39,808 bases of DNA, from positions 1-39,808 of the forward strand of contig CANGJE010000016.1 of assembly GCA_947454305.1 (NCBI GenBank). The letters run 5' to 3'. Of this stretch, positions 24,614-32,593 are shown piece by piece (within the stretch, counting starts at the first letter, position 1; the number at the start of each line of letters is the position of its first letter). This stretch comes from Oxalobacteraceae bacterium. Its GTDB lineage: Bacteria; Pseudomonadota; Gammaproteobacteria; Burkholderiales; Burkholderiaceae_D. The notes under the pieces were generated by a model that had not been told where the DNA came from, searched no databases, and saw only the letters and a program-made list of their open reading frames with translations. A program made the translations under genes and the position numbers.

Positions 24614-25561
24614 ATGAATGCAGCGAGTAAGAATGCAGCGCTAAAGCCGCGCCTGTTTTTTGTTGGAGTCGGCAACATGGGCAATCCCATGGCTGCCAAC
24701 TTAGTCAAAGCTGGTTACGACGTGACCGTGTTTGATCGAGCCGTTGAGAAAACTACGAACCTCATTAAGCTTGGTGCTAAGGCTGCTGCCAGTTTGGCCG
24801 AAGGCGCTTCGCAGGCGGACATCGTGCTGACGTCTTTGCCCGGTCCGCCGCAAGTGCGCGAAGTCATGTTAGGTGAGGGTGGCTTAATTGCAGCACTGCG
24901 TCCAGGCACCACCATTATCGATACCACCACCAGTGCGGTTGATTTGGTAAAGGTGTTAGTTGATACCTGCCAACAACGTGGCATTGATTTTCTTGAAGCG
25001 CCGGTGACTAATGCGATTGATGCTGCCGCCGAAGGTCGTCTGTCTATTTTTGTCGGTGGTGATATCGCCGTGTTTGAAAAACATCGCCCATTGTTCGATG
25101 TGTTGGGTACAAAAATTTTCCATGTGGGCGCACCGGGTAATGGCGCCACTATTAAGCTTCTGACTAATTTATTGTGGTTTGTGAGTGCCGCGGCAATTGG
25201 TGAAGGATTGATGCTTGGTGCCAAAGCCGGCGTGCCTTTACCGATAGTTTGGGAAGCAATTAAATCGAGCGCAGGAAATAGCTGGGTGGCAGAACATGAT
25301 GTGCCTTCGATTTTTGCTGGTAATTACGACCCTAGTTTTTCCTTGGCTTTGTGCTGCAAAGATCTTGGTTTAATTAATGACATTGCACGCAGTCAGGGCT
25401 ATGAGCTCACCATGGGAAAATTTGTAGAATCATTGTTTCAGCAAGCCGCTCAAACCTACGGTGAATCTGCTGCTGAGCTGCATGTGGTTAAATTATTAGA
25501 AGATAGAGTGGGCATGTTATTGCGACCACCTCACGGCGAGCCGACTACCGCAACGAAATAA
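24614..25561 (+). CDS. NAD(P)-dependent beta-hydroxyacid dehydrogenase-like oxidoreductase
   Basis: The 315-residue protein belongs to the 3-hydroxyisobutyrate/6-phosphogluconate dehydrogenase superfamily. A Rossmann fold begins FFVGVGNMGNPMAANLVKAG. The substrate-loop motif is ADIVLTSLPGPPQVREVM, and the family's catalytic lysine is K181 in GNGATIKLLTNLLW. The all-alpha C-terminal domain follows. These enzymes oxidise 3-hydroxy acids or reduce the corresponding semialdehydes; imine reduction also occurs in relatives. The exact substrate is unknown. It lies between the methyltransferase (7-base gap) and the aminotransferase (2-base gap), so the three are almost certainly co-transcribed. Confidence 0.88.
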   Translation: MNAASKNAALKPRLFFVGVGNMGNPMAANLVKAGYDVTVFDRAVEKTTNLIKLGAKAAASLAEGASQADIVLTSLPGPPQVREVMLGEGGLIAALRPGTTIIDTTTSAVDLVKVLVDTCQQRGIDFLEAPVTNAIDAAAEGRLSIFVGGDIAVFEKHRPLFDVLGTKIFHVGAPGNGATIKLLTNLLWFVSAAAIGEGLMLGAKAGVPLPIVWEAIKSSAGNSWVAEHDVPSIFAGNYDPSFSLALCCKDLGLINDIARSQGYELTMGKFVESLFQQAAQTYGESAAELHVVKLLEDRVGMLLRPPHGEPTTATK

Positions 25562-25563
25562 AC

Positions 25564-26919
25564 ATGAGCACTATGGATTCATCCGCTAAACCACTGACAC
25601 GCCAATCACAACTGATGGCCGAAGCACATCAGCACATGCCTCAGGGCGTGGCTGAAAACTATCGCTATTGGGGTGACGATCGTACGGTATTCGTTGAGTC
25701 ATCCAAGGGCTGCTGGTTAACCGATTGCGATGGTAAGCGTTACGTTGATTTTCGTTTGGGATATGGCCCTATCATTTTGGGTTATCGCGATGAGCGCGTA
25801 GATCAGGCCGTGATTGATCAAATCACACAACGCGGTACCTTATCGGGTTTTGCCACTGAGCTCGATACCGAAGTCGTCAAACAAATCAAAGCGATGTGCC
25901 CGAATGTAGAGAAGATGCGATTCGCAAACTCGGGTACCGAGGCCGTAATGGGTGCTGTGCGAACAGCGCGTGGCTATACCAAGCGCGATCGGGTCGTGAT
26001 TGTCGAAGGCGGCTTTCACGGTTTGTATGACGAGATGATGTGGAAATCCGATATCGAGCATTGGGATCCTAAAGGCAGCATTCCACCGTCGGTGATTCCT
26101 TTTGGTGGCGGCATTCCTGCTACTGCGCGCAATTTGGTTGATCTGATTGTGCTTAACGATACCGAGATGCTTGAGGCGCTGTTTGCTAAACGCGGTGAGC
26201 AAATTGCGTGTGTGGTGCTAGAACCCATCATCGGTAACGCCGGCAGTATCTCGGCCACGCAAGCGTGGTTACAACGATTGCGCGATTTGTGTACTGAGCA
26301 CGGCACGATGCTGATTATCGATGAAGTAAAAACCGGTTTTCGCGTCGCCAAGGGCGGAGCGCAAGAGCTGTACGGTATCTATGCCGATCTCACCAGTTAC
26401 GCTAAAGCCATGGGTAATGGTTACCCCGTTGCGGCATTTGGTGGTCGTGCTGAAGTGATGGATGTGGTGGGATCGAATCGCGGCGGTGTAGTACATGGTG
26501 GAACTTATACCGGTAACTTAGTTGCCTTATCGGCTGCACACGCGACTTTGAAAATTTTATCCGATACAGATGCGCTAAACACCGTCAATCGGGTCGGCAA
26601 TCAAATTCAAGATTTATTAGGACGTGTATTTACTGCTGCAGGTATTGAGTATGCCTTCGCGGGCCCACCCGCAATGCTGGGTATTCATTTCACACCGAAT
26701 GTGCCCACTAATTATCGTGACTGGCGTATCACCAATAGTGATCTCTACCGTGCGTTTGCATGGAAGTTGATTGACTATGGCGTGATGCTGGAGCCTGATT
26801 CGCGCGAACCATGGTTTTTTTGCGAGTCGCATAGCGAAGTCGATTTGTCTTGGTTGGAAGACGTTGCGACGCGCGCGATGAATGATGCTTGCGAGATGGC
26901 AGCGCAAGGCAAGCTATAA
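25564..26919 (+). CDS. Class III PLP-dependent aminotransferase (glutamate-1-semialdehyde mutase-like)
   Basis: The 451-residue PLP enzyme has the fold-type I class III pattern. MRFANSGTEAVMGAVRTARG binds the phosphate, VIVEGGFHGLYDEM follows, and LIIDEVKTGFRV carries the ring-binding aspartate. The Schiff-base lysine is K281 in TSYAKAMGNGYPV. Spacing resembles glutamate-1-semialdehyde aminomutase and related amino-acid aminotransferases, but the operon has no tetrapyrrole genes, so a specialised transamination or amine-shift is more likely. It starts 2 bases after the dehydrogenase stop and ends the operon, convergent with the HTTM gene. Confidence 0.88.
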   Translation: MSTMDSSAKPLTRQSQLMAEAHQHMPQGVAENYRYWGDDRTVFVESSKGCWLTDCDGKRYVDFRLGYGPIILGYRDERVDQAVIDQITQRGTLSGFATELDTEVVKQIKAMCPNVEKMRFANSGTEAVMGAVRTARGYTKRDRVVIVEGGFHGLYDEMMWKSDIEHWDPKGSIPPSVIPFGGGIPATARNLVDLIVLNDTEMLEALFAKRGEQIACVVLEPIIGNAGSISATQAWLQRLRDLCTEHGTMLIIDEVKTGFRVAKGGAQELYGIYADLTSYAKAMGNGYPVAAFGGRAEVMDVVGSNRGGVVHGGTYTGNLVALSAAHATLKILSDTDALNTVNRVGNQIQDLLGRVFTAAGIEYAFAGPPAMLGIHFTPNVPTNYRDWRITNSDLYRAFAWKLIDYGVMLEPDSREPWFFCESHSEVDLSWLEDVATRAMNDACEMAAQGKL

Positions 26920-26932
26920 GATTGACTCGTCC

Positions 26933-27721
26933 TCACCACTGCGTTGAGCAGTAAATGATCGCTGGAAAGCTCGCAGCCCACGCCCAAAAAAATCGATTTA
27001 ATCCAAAAAATCGAAATACTAAGAAGTGAAACAGGGCGGCGACACCGCACCAGAGCATGGCCCATTGCGGCCCTGCCAGCGCGAGTGGAAACATACACTC
27101 CCACACAATGAACGACCACGAGGCGATCACGGCAATCGGTTTTTTTCTGAACAGGCTGTGATCCGATAAGGGTCCGTACAATCCGCCATCCAGAAAATGT
27201 ATCAGTACACGTCCGCTGCGCCAATCGCTGCTAATCAGCTTGATCGCGCCTGAAATGAAATACGACGAGATAGCGTGAATCGTGATGTACCATAGGCCTG
27301 CTCGCCAAGCGATGACGGGCCCCACAAAAGGCTGTGCCAGTTGAGAAACCAATAATCCAGTTAGCACCACCATAGTCATGAAATCGCTTCCGCCATTAAA
27401 TGCGCCGCGCCAGCGTATGAGTATGATTAGTGAGCTCGCAAAAAGAAAAATCGCGCTAACCATGCTGACGCCAACATACAAACTAGCCGCAGCACCTAAA
27501 CGCAGTAGCAAATGTGCCTGATGCACGCGTTCTTGAAATAACCAGTCAAATAGCTTTTGCAGCCAGACAGCGGTATGTGCCACATCACCACGCTGTAGCG
27601 GCCACGACCACACGCTACGCGCATCAGCGAAGCGGCTCAACCGTAAAAATTCCAGTGTTTGTAGTAACAAACTGGTCGCTAGCAAGCACTCGAGTGCGCG
27701 CACGGTAAGGTAAAGATTCAT
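26933..27721 (-). CDS. HTTM-like polytopic membrane protein
   Basis: The 262-residue protein has about six hydrophobic helices. One motif, IKLISSDWRSGRVLIHFLDG, resembles the K-x-x-x-x-x-W-R-x-G element of HTTM domains (the membrane domain shared with vitamin K-dependent gamma-carboxylases). Bacterial HTTM proteins are mostly uncharacterised. Its start overlaps the stop of the upstream gene by 4 bases, so the two are translated together. The family call rests on this motif and topology and is not certain. Confidence 0.65.
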   Translation of the reverse strand: MNLYLTVRALECLLATSLLLQTLEFLRLSRFADARSVWSWPLQRGDVAHTAVWLQKLFDWLFQERVHQAHLLLRLGAAASLYVGVSMVSAIFLFASSLIILIRWRGAFNGGSDFMTMVVLTGLLVSQLAQPFVGPVIAWRAGLWYITIHAISSYFISGAIKLISSDWRSGRVLIHFLDGGLYGPLSDHSLFRKKPIAVIASWSFIVWECMFPLALAGPQWAMLWCGVAALFHFLVFRFFGLNRFFWAWAASFPAIIYCSTQW

Positions 27722-28260
27722 GGCAGCCAGCTCAGCATTGGTGAGGTCAGTACGGCCATATCCTCATCGGGCTCTACATACGCAGGAACCAATCGAAGTT
27801 GAAACTGATAGTGCGTCGGTGTTATCCGAAGTGCGATCGAAGTTGAGAGCAACTCGCAGGTAATGAGGTGCCGCGCTAGCTGCATGACTAAGCGATAGGT
27901 GACCAGATCGCGCACATCACCATCGTCCGGCATCGCCACAATATCCGCACTCAAATGATCAACCAGATTTTGATTCGCTAAGGTGAGATTGTTACGTGGG
28001 TTATGCAACCAGTCGCTCAAATGAAATTCAGCTCGGGGCATGAACATTTGCCACTCAGTCCATTGCTGACTCTCATCGTGAATGCGCCAGAATAAGCGCG
28101 GCTGATTCCCTGGCCCATGATAAAAGCGCCAGTTAGGGAAAAAGCTTCGCAGCAAAAATAGCCAGGGTCCACTAATGACCTGTCCGCGTCGTTTCAGGCT
28201 GATTAGCAAAAATAAAAAATACGCTGCAAGGAGCAAAAGGCTGGCGGTAGTGGTCGTCAT
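27718..28260 (-). CDS. Membrane-anchored protein paired with the HTTM-like gene, unknown
   Basis: I do not recognise this 180-residue protein. An N-terminal helix (about 7-22, LLLLAAYFLFLLI) anchors a soluble domain containing FFPNWRFYHGPGNQPRLFWR, DWLHNPRNNLTLANQ and LVTYRLVMQLARHLIT. Its end overlaps the HTTM-like gene by 4 bases. The two resemble a membrane enzyme with an accessory subunit, but no activity can be assigned. It is divergent from the lpxO-like gene. Confidence 0.65.
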   Translation of the reverse strand: MTTTTASLLLLAAYFLFLLISLKRRGQVISGPWLFLLRSFFPNWRFYHGPGNQPRLFWRIHDESQQWTEWQMFMPRAEFHLSDWLHNPRNNLTLANQNLVDHLSADIVAMPDDGDVRDLVTYRLVMQLARHLITCELLSTSIALRITPTHYQFQLRLVPAYVEPDEDMAVLTSPMLSWLP

Positions 28261-28443
28261 ATGGGCGCCCAGCGTATGCTCAGATAGAAAGAAATGGCCA
28301 TGGCGTCAGTTTACGACAGACCAATCACTGACCTGAAAATTCACTCACCGAGTTCTTTTGAAAACTGGCACAAGCTGTATGAATCGTGTCAGGTCAGCGG
28401 GGGTGCGCTAAAATCACACCTTAGTGAATAGTAGGAGATATCA

Positions 28444-29358
28444 ATGAGTCTGGCGCTGGAACCACGCCATTGGGTGTTAGTGATTTTTATTGGCTCTGCG
28501 CTGTATGCGCATTTTCGTGGTTCTGTGCGATTTGGATTAGTGCGTGCGTTGACAGACTTCACAGTGTTAATTGCCCCCGTCAACGCGCTGATGTATTTGT
28601 TTTCGCGCACTCCACGCACAGCCTATATTGATCAAAGTGCATTTCCTGAACTTGAGTTGCTGACTAAAAATTGGGAAGTTATTCGCGACGAGTCGATGGC
28701 ACTGGCAGAGGGCGGTCAGATACGTGCCGCCGCCAGCTACAACGATATTGGCTTCAATTCTTTTTTTCGCACTGGCTGGAAGCGCTTTTATCTCAACTGG
28801 TATGGCAAAGATTTACCTTCGGCAGTGCAAAGCTGTCCTAAGACGCTGGCGCTGTTAAAGCAACTACCTAATATCAAAGCAGCGATGTTTGCTTCCTTAC
28901 CACCGGGTGCAACGCTGGTTCGTCATCGCGATCCCTATGCGGGTTCGCTGCGTTATCACTTGGGGCTAGTCACACCGAATAATCCGGAGTGTTTTATTGA
29001 GGTCGATGGCCAAAGCTATTACTGGAAAGACGGCGAGGCCGTCATGTTTGATGAAACCTTTATTCATCATGCAGCCAACCGTACTGATCATCAGCGCGTA
29101 GTGTTGTTCTGCGATGTAGAACGGCCGCTGTGGACTGCGCCCGTGCGATGGTTTAATCGATTATTTGCCAAGTACGTGATGTCATCGGCCGCCTCGCAAA
29201 ATCTCGAGGGTGAGGGTATCGGTTTCCTGAATCGTTTTTTTGCTCTGTTTTATCAACTAAGACTACAAGGCAAAAAACTTAAGGCGTATAGCCGACGGCT
29301 TTATTACCTACTTAAATGGGTCGCTATTCTTGGCGTGCTTTGGTTGATTTTTTGGTGA
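28444..29358 (+). CDS. lpxO: Aspartyl/asparaginyl beta-hydroxylase family, LpxO-like lipid A hydroxylase
   Basis: LpxO proteins are Fe(II)/2-oxoglutarate dioxygenases that 2-hydroxylate a secondary acyl chain of lipid A at the inner membrane. This 304-residue protein has the expected N-terminal membrane helix and a C-terminal hydrophobic tail. The iron-binding set is H161-x-D163 in VRHRDPYAGS and H208 in DETFIHHAANRTD. R218 in HQRVVLFCDVERPL is placed to bind 2-oxoglutarate. GGAG precedes the ATG. Specific lipid A activity is inferred from architecture. Confidence 0.88.
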   Translation: MSLALEPRHWVLVIFIGSALYAHFRGSVRFGLVRALTDFTVLIAPVNALMYLFSRTPRTAYIDQSAFPELELLTKNWEVIRDESMALAEGGQIRAAASYNDIGFNSFFRTGWKRFYLNWYGKDLPSAVQSCPKTLALLKQLPNIKAAMFASLPPGATLVRHRDPYAGSLRYHLGLVTPNNPECFIEVDGQSYYWKDGEAVMFDETFIHHAANRTDHQRVVLFCDVERPLWTAPVRWFNRLFAKYVMSSAASQNLEGEGIGFLNRFFALFYQLRLQGKKLKAYSRRLYYLLKWVAILGVLWLIFW

Positions 29359-29429
29359 TAGTTTCTTATTTACAAGAATTCTGAGAGTTGCTACATTGGC
29401 GGCATTCTGAGTCCCCCGTTTTGCCGCTG

Positions 29430-29822
29430 ATGAGATTTTCTTTGACCCATCGTCTCTTAGTGTTCCCCTTGCTGCTTAGCTTGAGTGGCTGCGCCAGCCA
29501 GTCTGAGCTAACCGCTATTCGTCTTGATAAATCCCATCCCCAATACGCCAGCCGCGAATGCCGCAACAGCATCTCCGCAGGTGAAGTCCACAAAGATTTG
29601 AAAACAGCCACGATGGTCGCGTCACCAGCTTTAGTTCTGCTGTCAGGGGGCTTATTGCTACCCATATTAGCGATGAATACGGGGCTTGATGCCGCCGATA
29701 GAGTGGATGCTTCTGACATGGCTAATCGTTGCGGCAGCCGTGGTCAAACTTCCTCTGAAATCGCTTCCGACGTTGCCATTGGTGCTGCCTTGGGTGCAGC
29801 TGCAGGTTTACCTGCTAAATGA
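29430..29822 (+). CDS. Putative lipoprotein with glycine-alanine-rich C-terminus
   Basis: From the ATG at 29430 the product is 130 residues with a lipoprotein signal (lipobox LSLSGCAS). The body has two further cysteines (RECRNSIS and ANRCGSRG), a hydrophobic stretch PALVLLSGGLLLPILAM, and an end AIGAALGAAAGLPAK resembling glycine-zipper segments. An in-frame TTG 42 bases upstream lengthens it but breaks the signal peptide geometry. Function is unknown; envelope location is likely. Confidence 0.6.
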   Translation: MRFSLTHRLLVFPLLLSLSGCASQSELTAIRLDKSHPQYASRECRNSISAGEVHKDLKTATMVASPALVLLSGGLLLPILAMNTGLDAADRVDASDMANRCGSRGQTSSEIASDVAIGAALGAAAGLPAK

Positions 29823-29875
29823 TGATCAAAACGCACCTGCTGTCTGGGTGTTCGGTTCTTTAATGCGTAGCTAAC

Positions 29876-30643
29876 ATGAGCGATCGAGACACTACCGGTG
29901 GATGGCTTTGGCACATGCGTGCTTTCGTTCGGCGCAGGCCATGGCGCCCAACGACTGAGTTGATTGCGGAATGGCTTGATGGCATACAACCCGCCCATAA
30001 AGAATTACTGCTCATAGGTGGCAGCGCGGGTTGGATGATGTCGAGTCGATGGTTGCAGCGATTTGAACGGATTGTACTGATCGATATTGATCCCTTTGCG
30101 CCGACTTTGTTCCGATGGAATCATGGCCGCGCATTGAGGCAATCATCGACTCGTCTTGAATTTTTGCAATGCGATGCGCTGCGCGATCTGGAAGCACTGC
30201 TACCCGCGTATCCTGAAGCGTCCATTTTTTTCGATAACGTGCTCGGTCAGCACGTGTACCGAGTGCCTGATTTTGATCGCGCCGAGAGCGAACTTAATCA
30301 GATCGCGCAACGACTCTCAGGACGCGATTGGGGTAGCGTGCATGATTTGTTCTCTGGTCCGGCTAATCCTAAGACGTTGCCTGCAAAGCCTGTGATGAGT
30401 TTTGTTGGGACACTGTCTGCGCAGGGGTTAACTGTGGATGGCATGATAGGCACTCCACTCCACAGACGTTTACTCGATCAGGTGGGCGGCATTGATGAGT
30501 GGATGGATCATGTGACGAGCAGCGTTTTTCCGCTGGGTACCCACGCCCGTCTGATTGCCTGGCCTTTTGTGCCGACGTATGTGCACTGGTTGCAGGCGGG
30601 ATGGGTTAGTGCCGCACCCCTGATTACTAAAGACCAAATTTGA
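29876..30643 (+). CDS. Rossmann-fold (methyltransferase-like) protein, unknown
   Basis: The 255-residue protein has a nucleotide-binding-like core: ELLLIGGSAGWMMSSRWL (the glycine loop), FERIVLIDIDPFAPTLFRW (acidic second strand) and LEFLQCDALRDLEALLP. This order fits a class I SAM methyltransferase or a spermidine synthase-like fold, but the glycine loop is atypical and activity is uncertain. No signal peptide is present. It overlaps the open frame ahead of the carbonic anhydrase by 4 bases, though the real start of that gene is further on. Confidence 0.6.
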   Translation: MSDRDTTGGWLWHMRAFVRRRPWRPTTELIAEWLDGIQPAHKELLLIGGSAGWMMSSRWLQRFERIVLIDIDPFAPTLFRWNHGRALRQSSTRLEFLQCDALRDLEALLPAYPEASIFFDNVLGQHVYRVPDFDRAESELNQIAQRLSGRDWGSVHDLFSGPANPKTLPAKPVMSFVGTLSAQGLTVDGMIGTPLHRRLLDQVGGIDEWMDHVTSSVFPLGTHARLIAWPFVPTYVHWLQAGWVSAAPLITKDQI

Positions 30644-30711
30644 AATGTCGATTCGCCATAACCGGTAGAATAAGCCGTTATTTACCCTCGTTTGAACCTG
30701 AAGGGCTTGGA

Positions 30712-31521
30712 ATGAAATTTACGCTTTTGTTTGCCTCAGCTGCCGTTGTGCTTGCCACCAGTGCGCAGGCCGGTGGTCCACCGACTGAGTGGGCTTATGA
30801 AGGCCCTAAAGATGCCAGACATTGGGGACAGCTCGATCCACTGTTTAAGACATGCTCCGCGGGTAAGCGTCAGTCGCCGATTAACCTCGATGTTTCAGAG
30901 GTTGAAAAAGGCGGTTTAAAACCCATTCCATTCAGCTACAAAGCAGGACCGGCTGACGTGCTCAATAATGGACACACACTTCAGATCAACGTCGCCAATT
31001 CGGGAACAGCGCGCTTCGATGGCTTGGAATATCGCTTAGTTAACGTGCACTTTCATACGCCTAGCGAAGAAAAAATCAATAGCATGCTGTCTCATATGTC
31101 GGCACATTTTTTTCATCGAGCCGGCGATCTTAAGTTGGCGGTTGTTGCAGTGACCTTCAAGCTAGGGAAAGAAAATGCGGCATTGAAGCCCATGTTTGAC
31201 AACATGCCTGACAAAGAAGGAAAAAAATTCGCATTAGCTAGTTTTAATCCGGCAGATATTTTGCCTGCTGATCCCACGTATTTTTTCTACATGGGTTCCC
31301 TGACAGAGCCGCCTTGCACTGAAGATGTAAAGTGGTACGTCATGAAAACACCGCTTGAAATTTCGTTTGCTCAGCTAGATGCTTTCAAGAAGCTGTTCCG
31401 AATGAACGCTAGGTACACGCAGGCGATTAATGGCCGTCGCATTCAGATGATGGTGCCAGATGGAGAGGGTGGGCCAGCTAGCTCGCCAGCGGGAGCGGGC
31501 GGCAAGGCCAGCGGCCACTGA
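30712..31521 (+). CDS. Periplasmic alpha-carbonic anhydrase
   Basis: This zinc enzyme interconverts CO2 and bicarbonate in the periplasm. From ATG 30712 the product is 269 residues with a signal peptide (MKFTLLFASAAVVLATSAQA). Alpha-class marks are HWGQLDPLFKTCSAGKRQSP, NNGHTLQIN, the zinc-binding H-x-H of VHFHTPSEE and the third histidine in SAHFFHRAG, and the active-site strand YMGSLTEPPCTEDVKW. The frame extends 72 bases upstream, but only this start gives a signal peptide at the N-terminus. The C-terminus is Gly/Ala-rich. The paired cysteines, in TCSAG and PPCTE, could form the disulfide usual in bacterial members. Confidence 0.92.
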   Translation: MKFTLLFASAAVVLATSAQAGGPPTEWAYEGPKDARHWGQLDPLFKTCSAGKRQSPINLDVSEVEKGGLKPIPFSYKAGPADVLNNGHTLQINVANSGTARFDGLEYRLVNVHFHTPSEEKINSMLSHMSAHFFHRAGDLKLAVVAVTFKLGKENAALKPMFDNMPDKEGKKFALASFNPADILPADPTYFFYMGSLTEPPCTEDVKWYVMKTPLEISFAQLDAFKKLFRMNARYTQAINGRRIQMMVPDGEGGPASSPAGAGGKASGH

Positions 31522-31554
31522 GTCAAGTATAAGCAGATGACTGCATCAGCGCTG

Positions 31555-31938
31555 TTAGATTCGTTCCAGCGACTGATGCAGACGTAGAAGTTTTTCTTTG
31601 AGTTCAGGCCGAGCATCAATCAGGTCGGCATTTGGTACGATAGGCGTTCCCTGTACCGTATCGTTTTCGTGAGTTTGCTTAGATGCTTGCCAGCTAGGTA
31701 GCAACCAATAGATGGCACTTAAGCTTAGGCTCACCATTAGCCAAAGTATCCATATACTTCCTGCGGGTACTGCGCTTAATTGACCTAGTGCTGAAAGCTC
31801 AGTCAACCAACTACCCCATCTCAGTCGCAGCCACCACAGCAAGTTGCCTTGAGCGACGCTGATCCACAGCGATACTGAAAAAAAGAATAGCCAGTTCAGT
31901 GCAAGCAAGTAGGACGAGCGACGCGCACTGTCTCTCAT
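31555..31938 (-). CDS. Small two-helix membrane protein, unknown
   Basis: The 127-residue protein has hydrophobic helices at about 11-30 and 60-80, and a polar C-terminal tail ending ELKEKLLRLHQSLERI, which is helical. It is not recognised. It sits 7 bases behind the coiled-coil protein gene on the same strand, so the two probably form an operon, divergent from the ParA-like gene. A role as membrane anchor of that system is a guess from position. Confidence 0.6.
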   Translation of the reverse strand: MRDSARRSSYLLALNWLFFFSVSLWISVAQGNLLWWLRLRWGSWLTELSALGQLSAVPAGSIWILWLMVSLSLSAIYWLLPSWQASKQTHENDTVQGTPIVPNADLIDARPELKEKLLRLHQSLERI

Positions 31939-31945
31939 AGTGCCC

Positions 31946-32443
31946 TTAGGCCTTGAGAGCGGCGACTAGCTTGTCGCTTAGCGACTCAGCGACTTGCATA
32001 CGCAGTCGTGATGTTTCATGAACTTCTTGTTCGCTGCGATAAGCAGAAGAGACTAATTCCGAAGCCAAATTACGCACGCTTTCTACTTCTTGGATCAGTG
32101 CTTGGATACGGTCTTCCAAGGCTTTTTTCTCTTGTAGCTTCGTACCTATCAATTTAATGGCTGCATGGACTTGATTCCATGCTTGAAGGCGAGGGTCATT
32201 GATTTGCAGGCTGTCGAAAACATCTTGTATCGATTCACCTAGATTAACCAGAGCCTCAGCTGAGAATTGCTCCACCTCGGCAGATTCAAGACGTGTCTCT
32301 ATTCGAGGTTCTACTATGGGTTCTATGCGGGCTTCTTTGCGGGGATGATCATGAATCGATACAACTTCAGCGGTGGTTGCTTCAGTCCAGCCCGCCTTAG
32401 GTTCGAAACGCATCATTGTAGGCTTTGAGGATGTTTTTGCCAT
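31946..32443 (-). CDS. Coiled-coil protein divergent from the ParA-like gene
   Basis: From ATG 32443 the product is 165 residues. An AGGAAA site precedes it, favouring it over an in-frame start 45 bases upstream. It has a charged N-terminal region with repeating IEP/IET turns (KEARIEPIVEPRIETRLES). A long helical C-terminal part (about 85-160) follows, including LQEKKALEDRIQALIQEVES with heptad-like spacing. No signal or membrane helix is seen. It could be the adaptor or cargo partner of the ATPase, by analogy with other ParA-type positioning systems. Confidence 0.65.
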   Translation of the reverse strand: MAKTSSKPTMMRFEPKAGWTEATTAEVVSIHDHPRKEARIEPIVEPRIETRLESAEVEQFSAEALVNLGESIQDVFDSLQINDPRLQAWNQVHAAIKLIGTKLQEKKALEDRIQALIQEVESVRNLASELVSSAYRSEQEVHETSRLRMQVAESLSDKLVAALKA

Positions 32444-32525
32444 AATCAAACATTTCCTGTAGAAAACTGTTGTGTTGTCGAAAAACATTGATCTATACTC
32501 GCAGTTATATTATGGCAAAATTTCC

Positions 32526-32553
32526 TTGAAAGCAATACTTTTTGGGGAATAAT
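32526..32553 (+). promoter_or_regulatory. Candidate sigma-70 promoter of the ParA-like gene
   Basis: TTGAAA (32526-32531) is followed after 16 bases by AATAAT (32548-32553), close to consensus. The predicted start lies about 35 bases before the ATG at 32594. It is in the divergent region shared with the coiled-coil gene. Confidence 0.45.
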
Positions 32554-32593
32554 CCAAAAAATCAATGGCTTGCATGAAAATCAGAGGATTCCC

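Noticed and set aside
30640..30711. Carbonic anhydrase start at 30640
   Set aside because: It would place 24 extra residues before a clear signal peptide; the ATG at 30712 puts the signal at the N-terminus.
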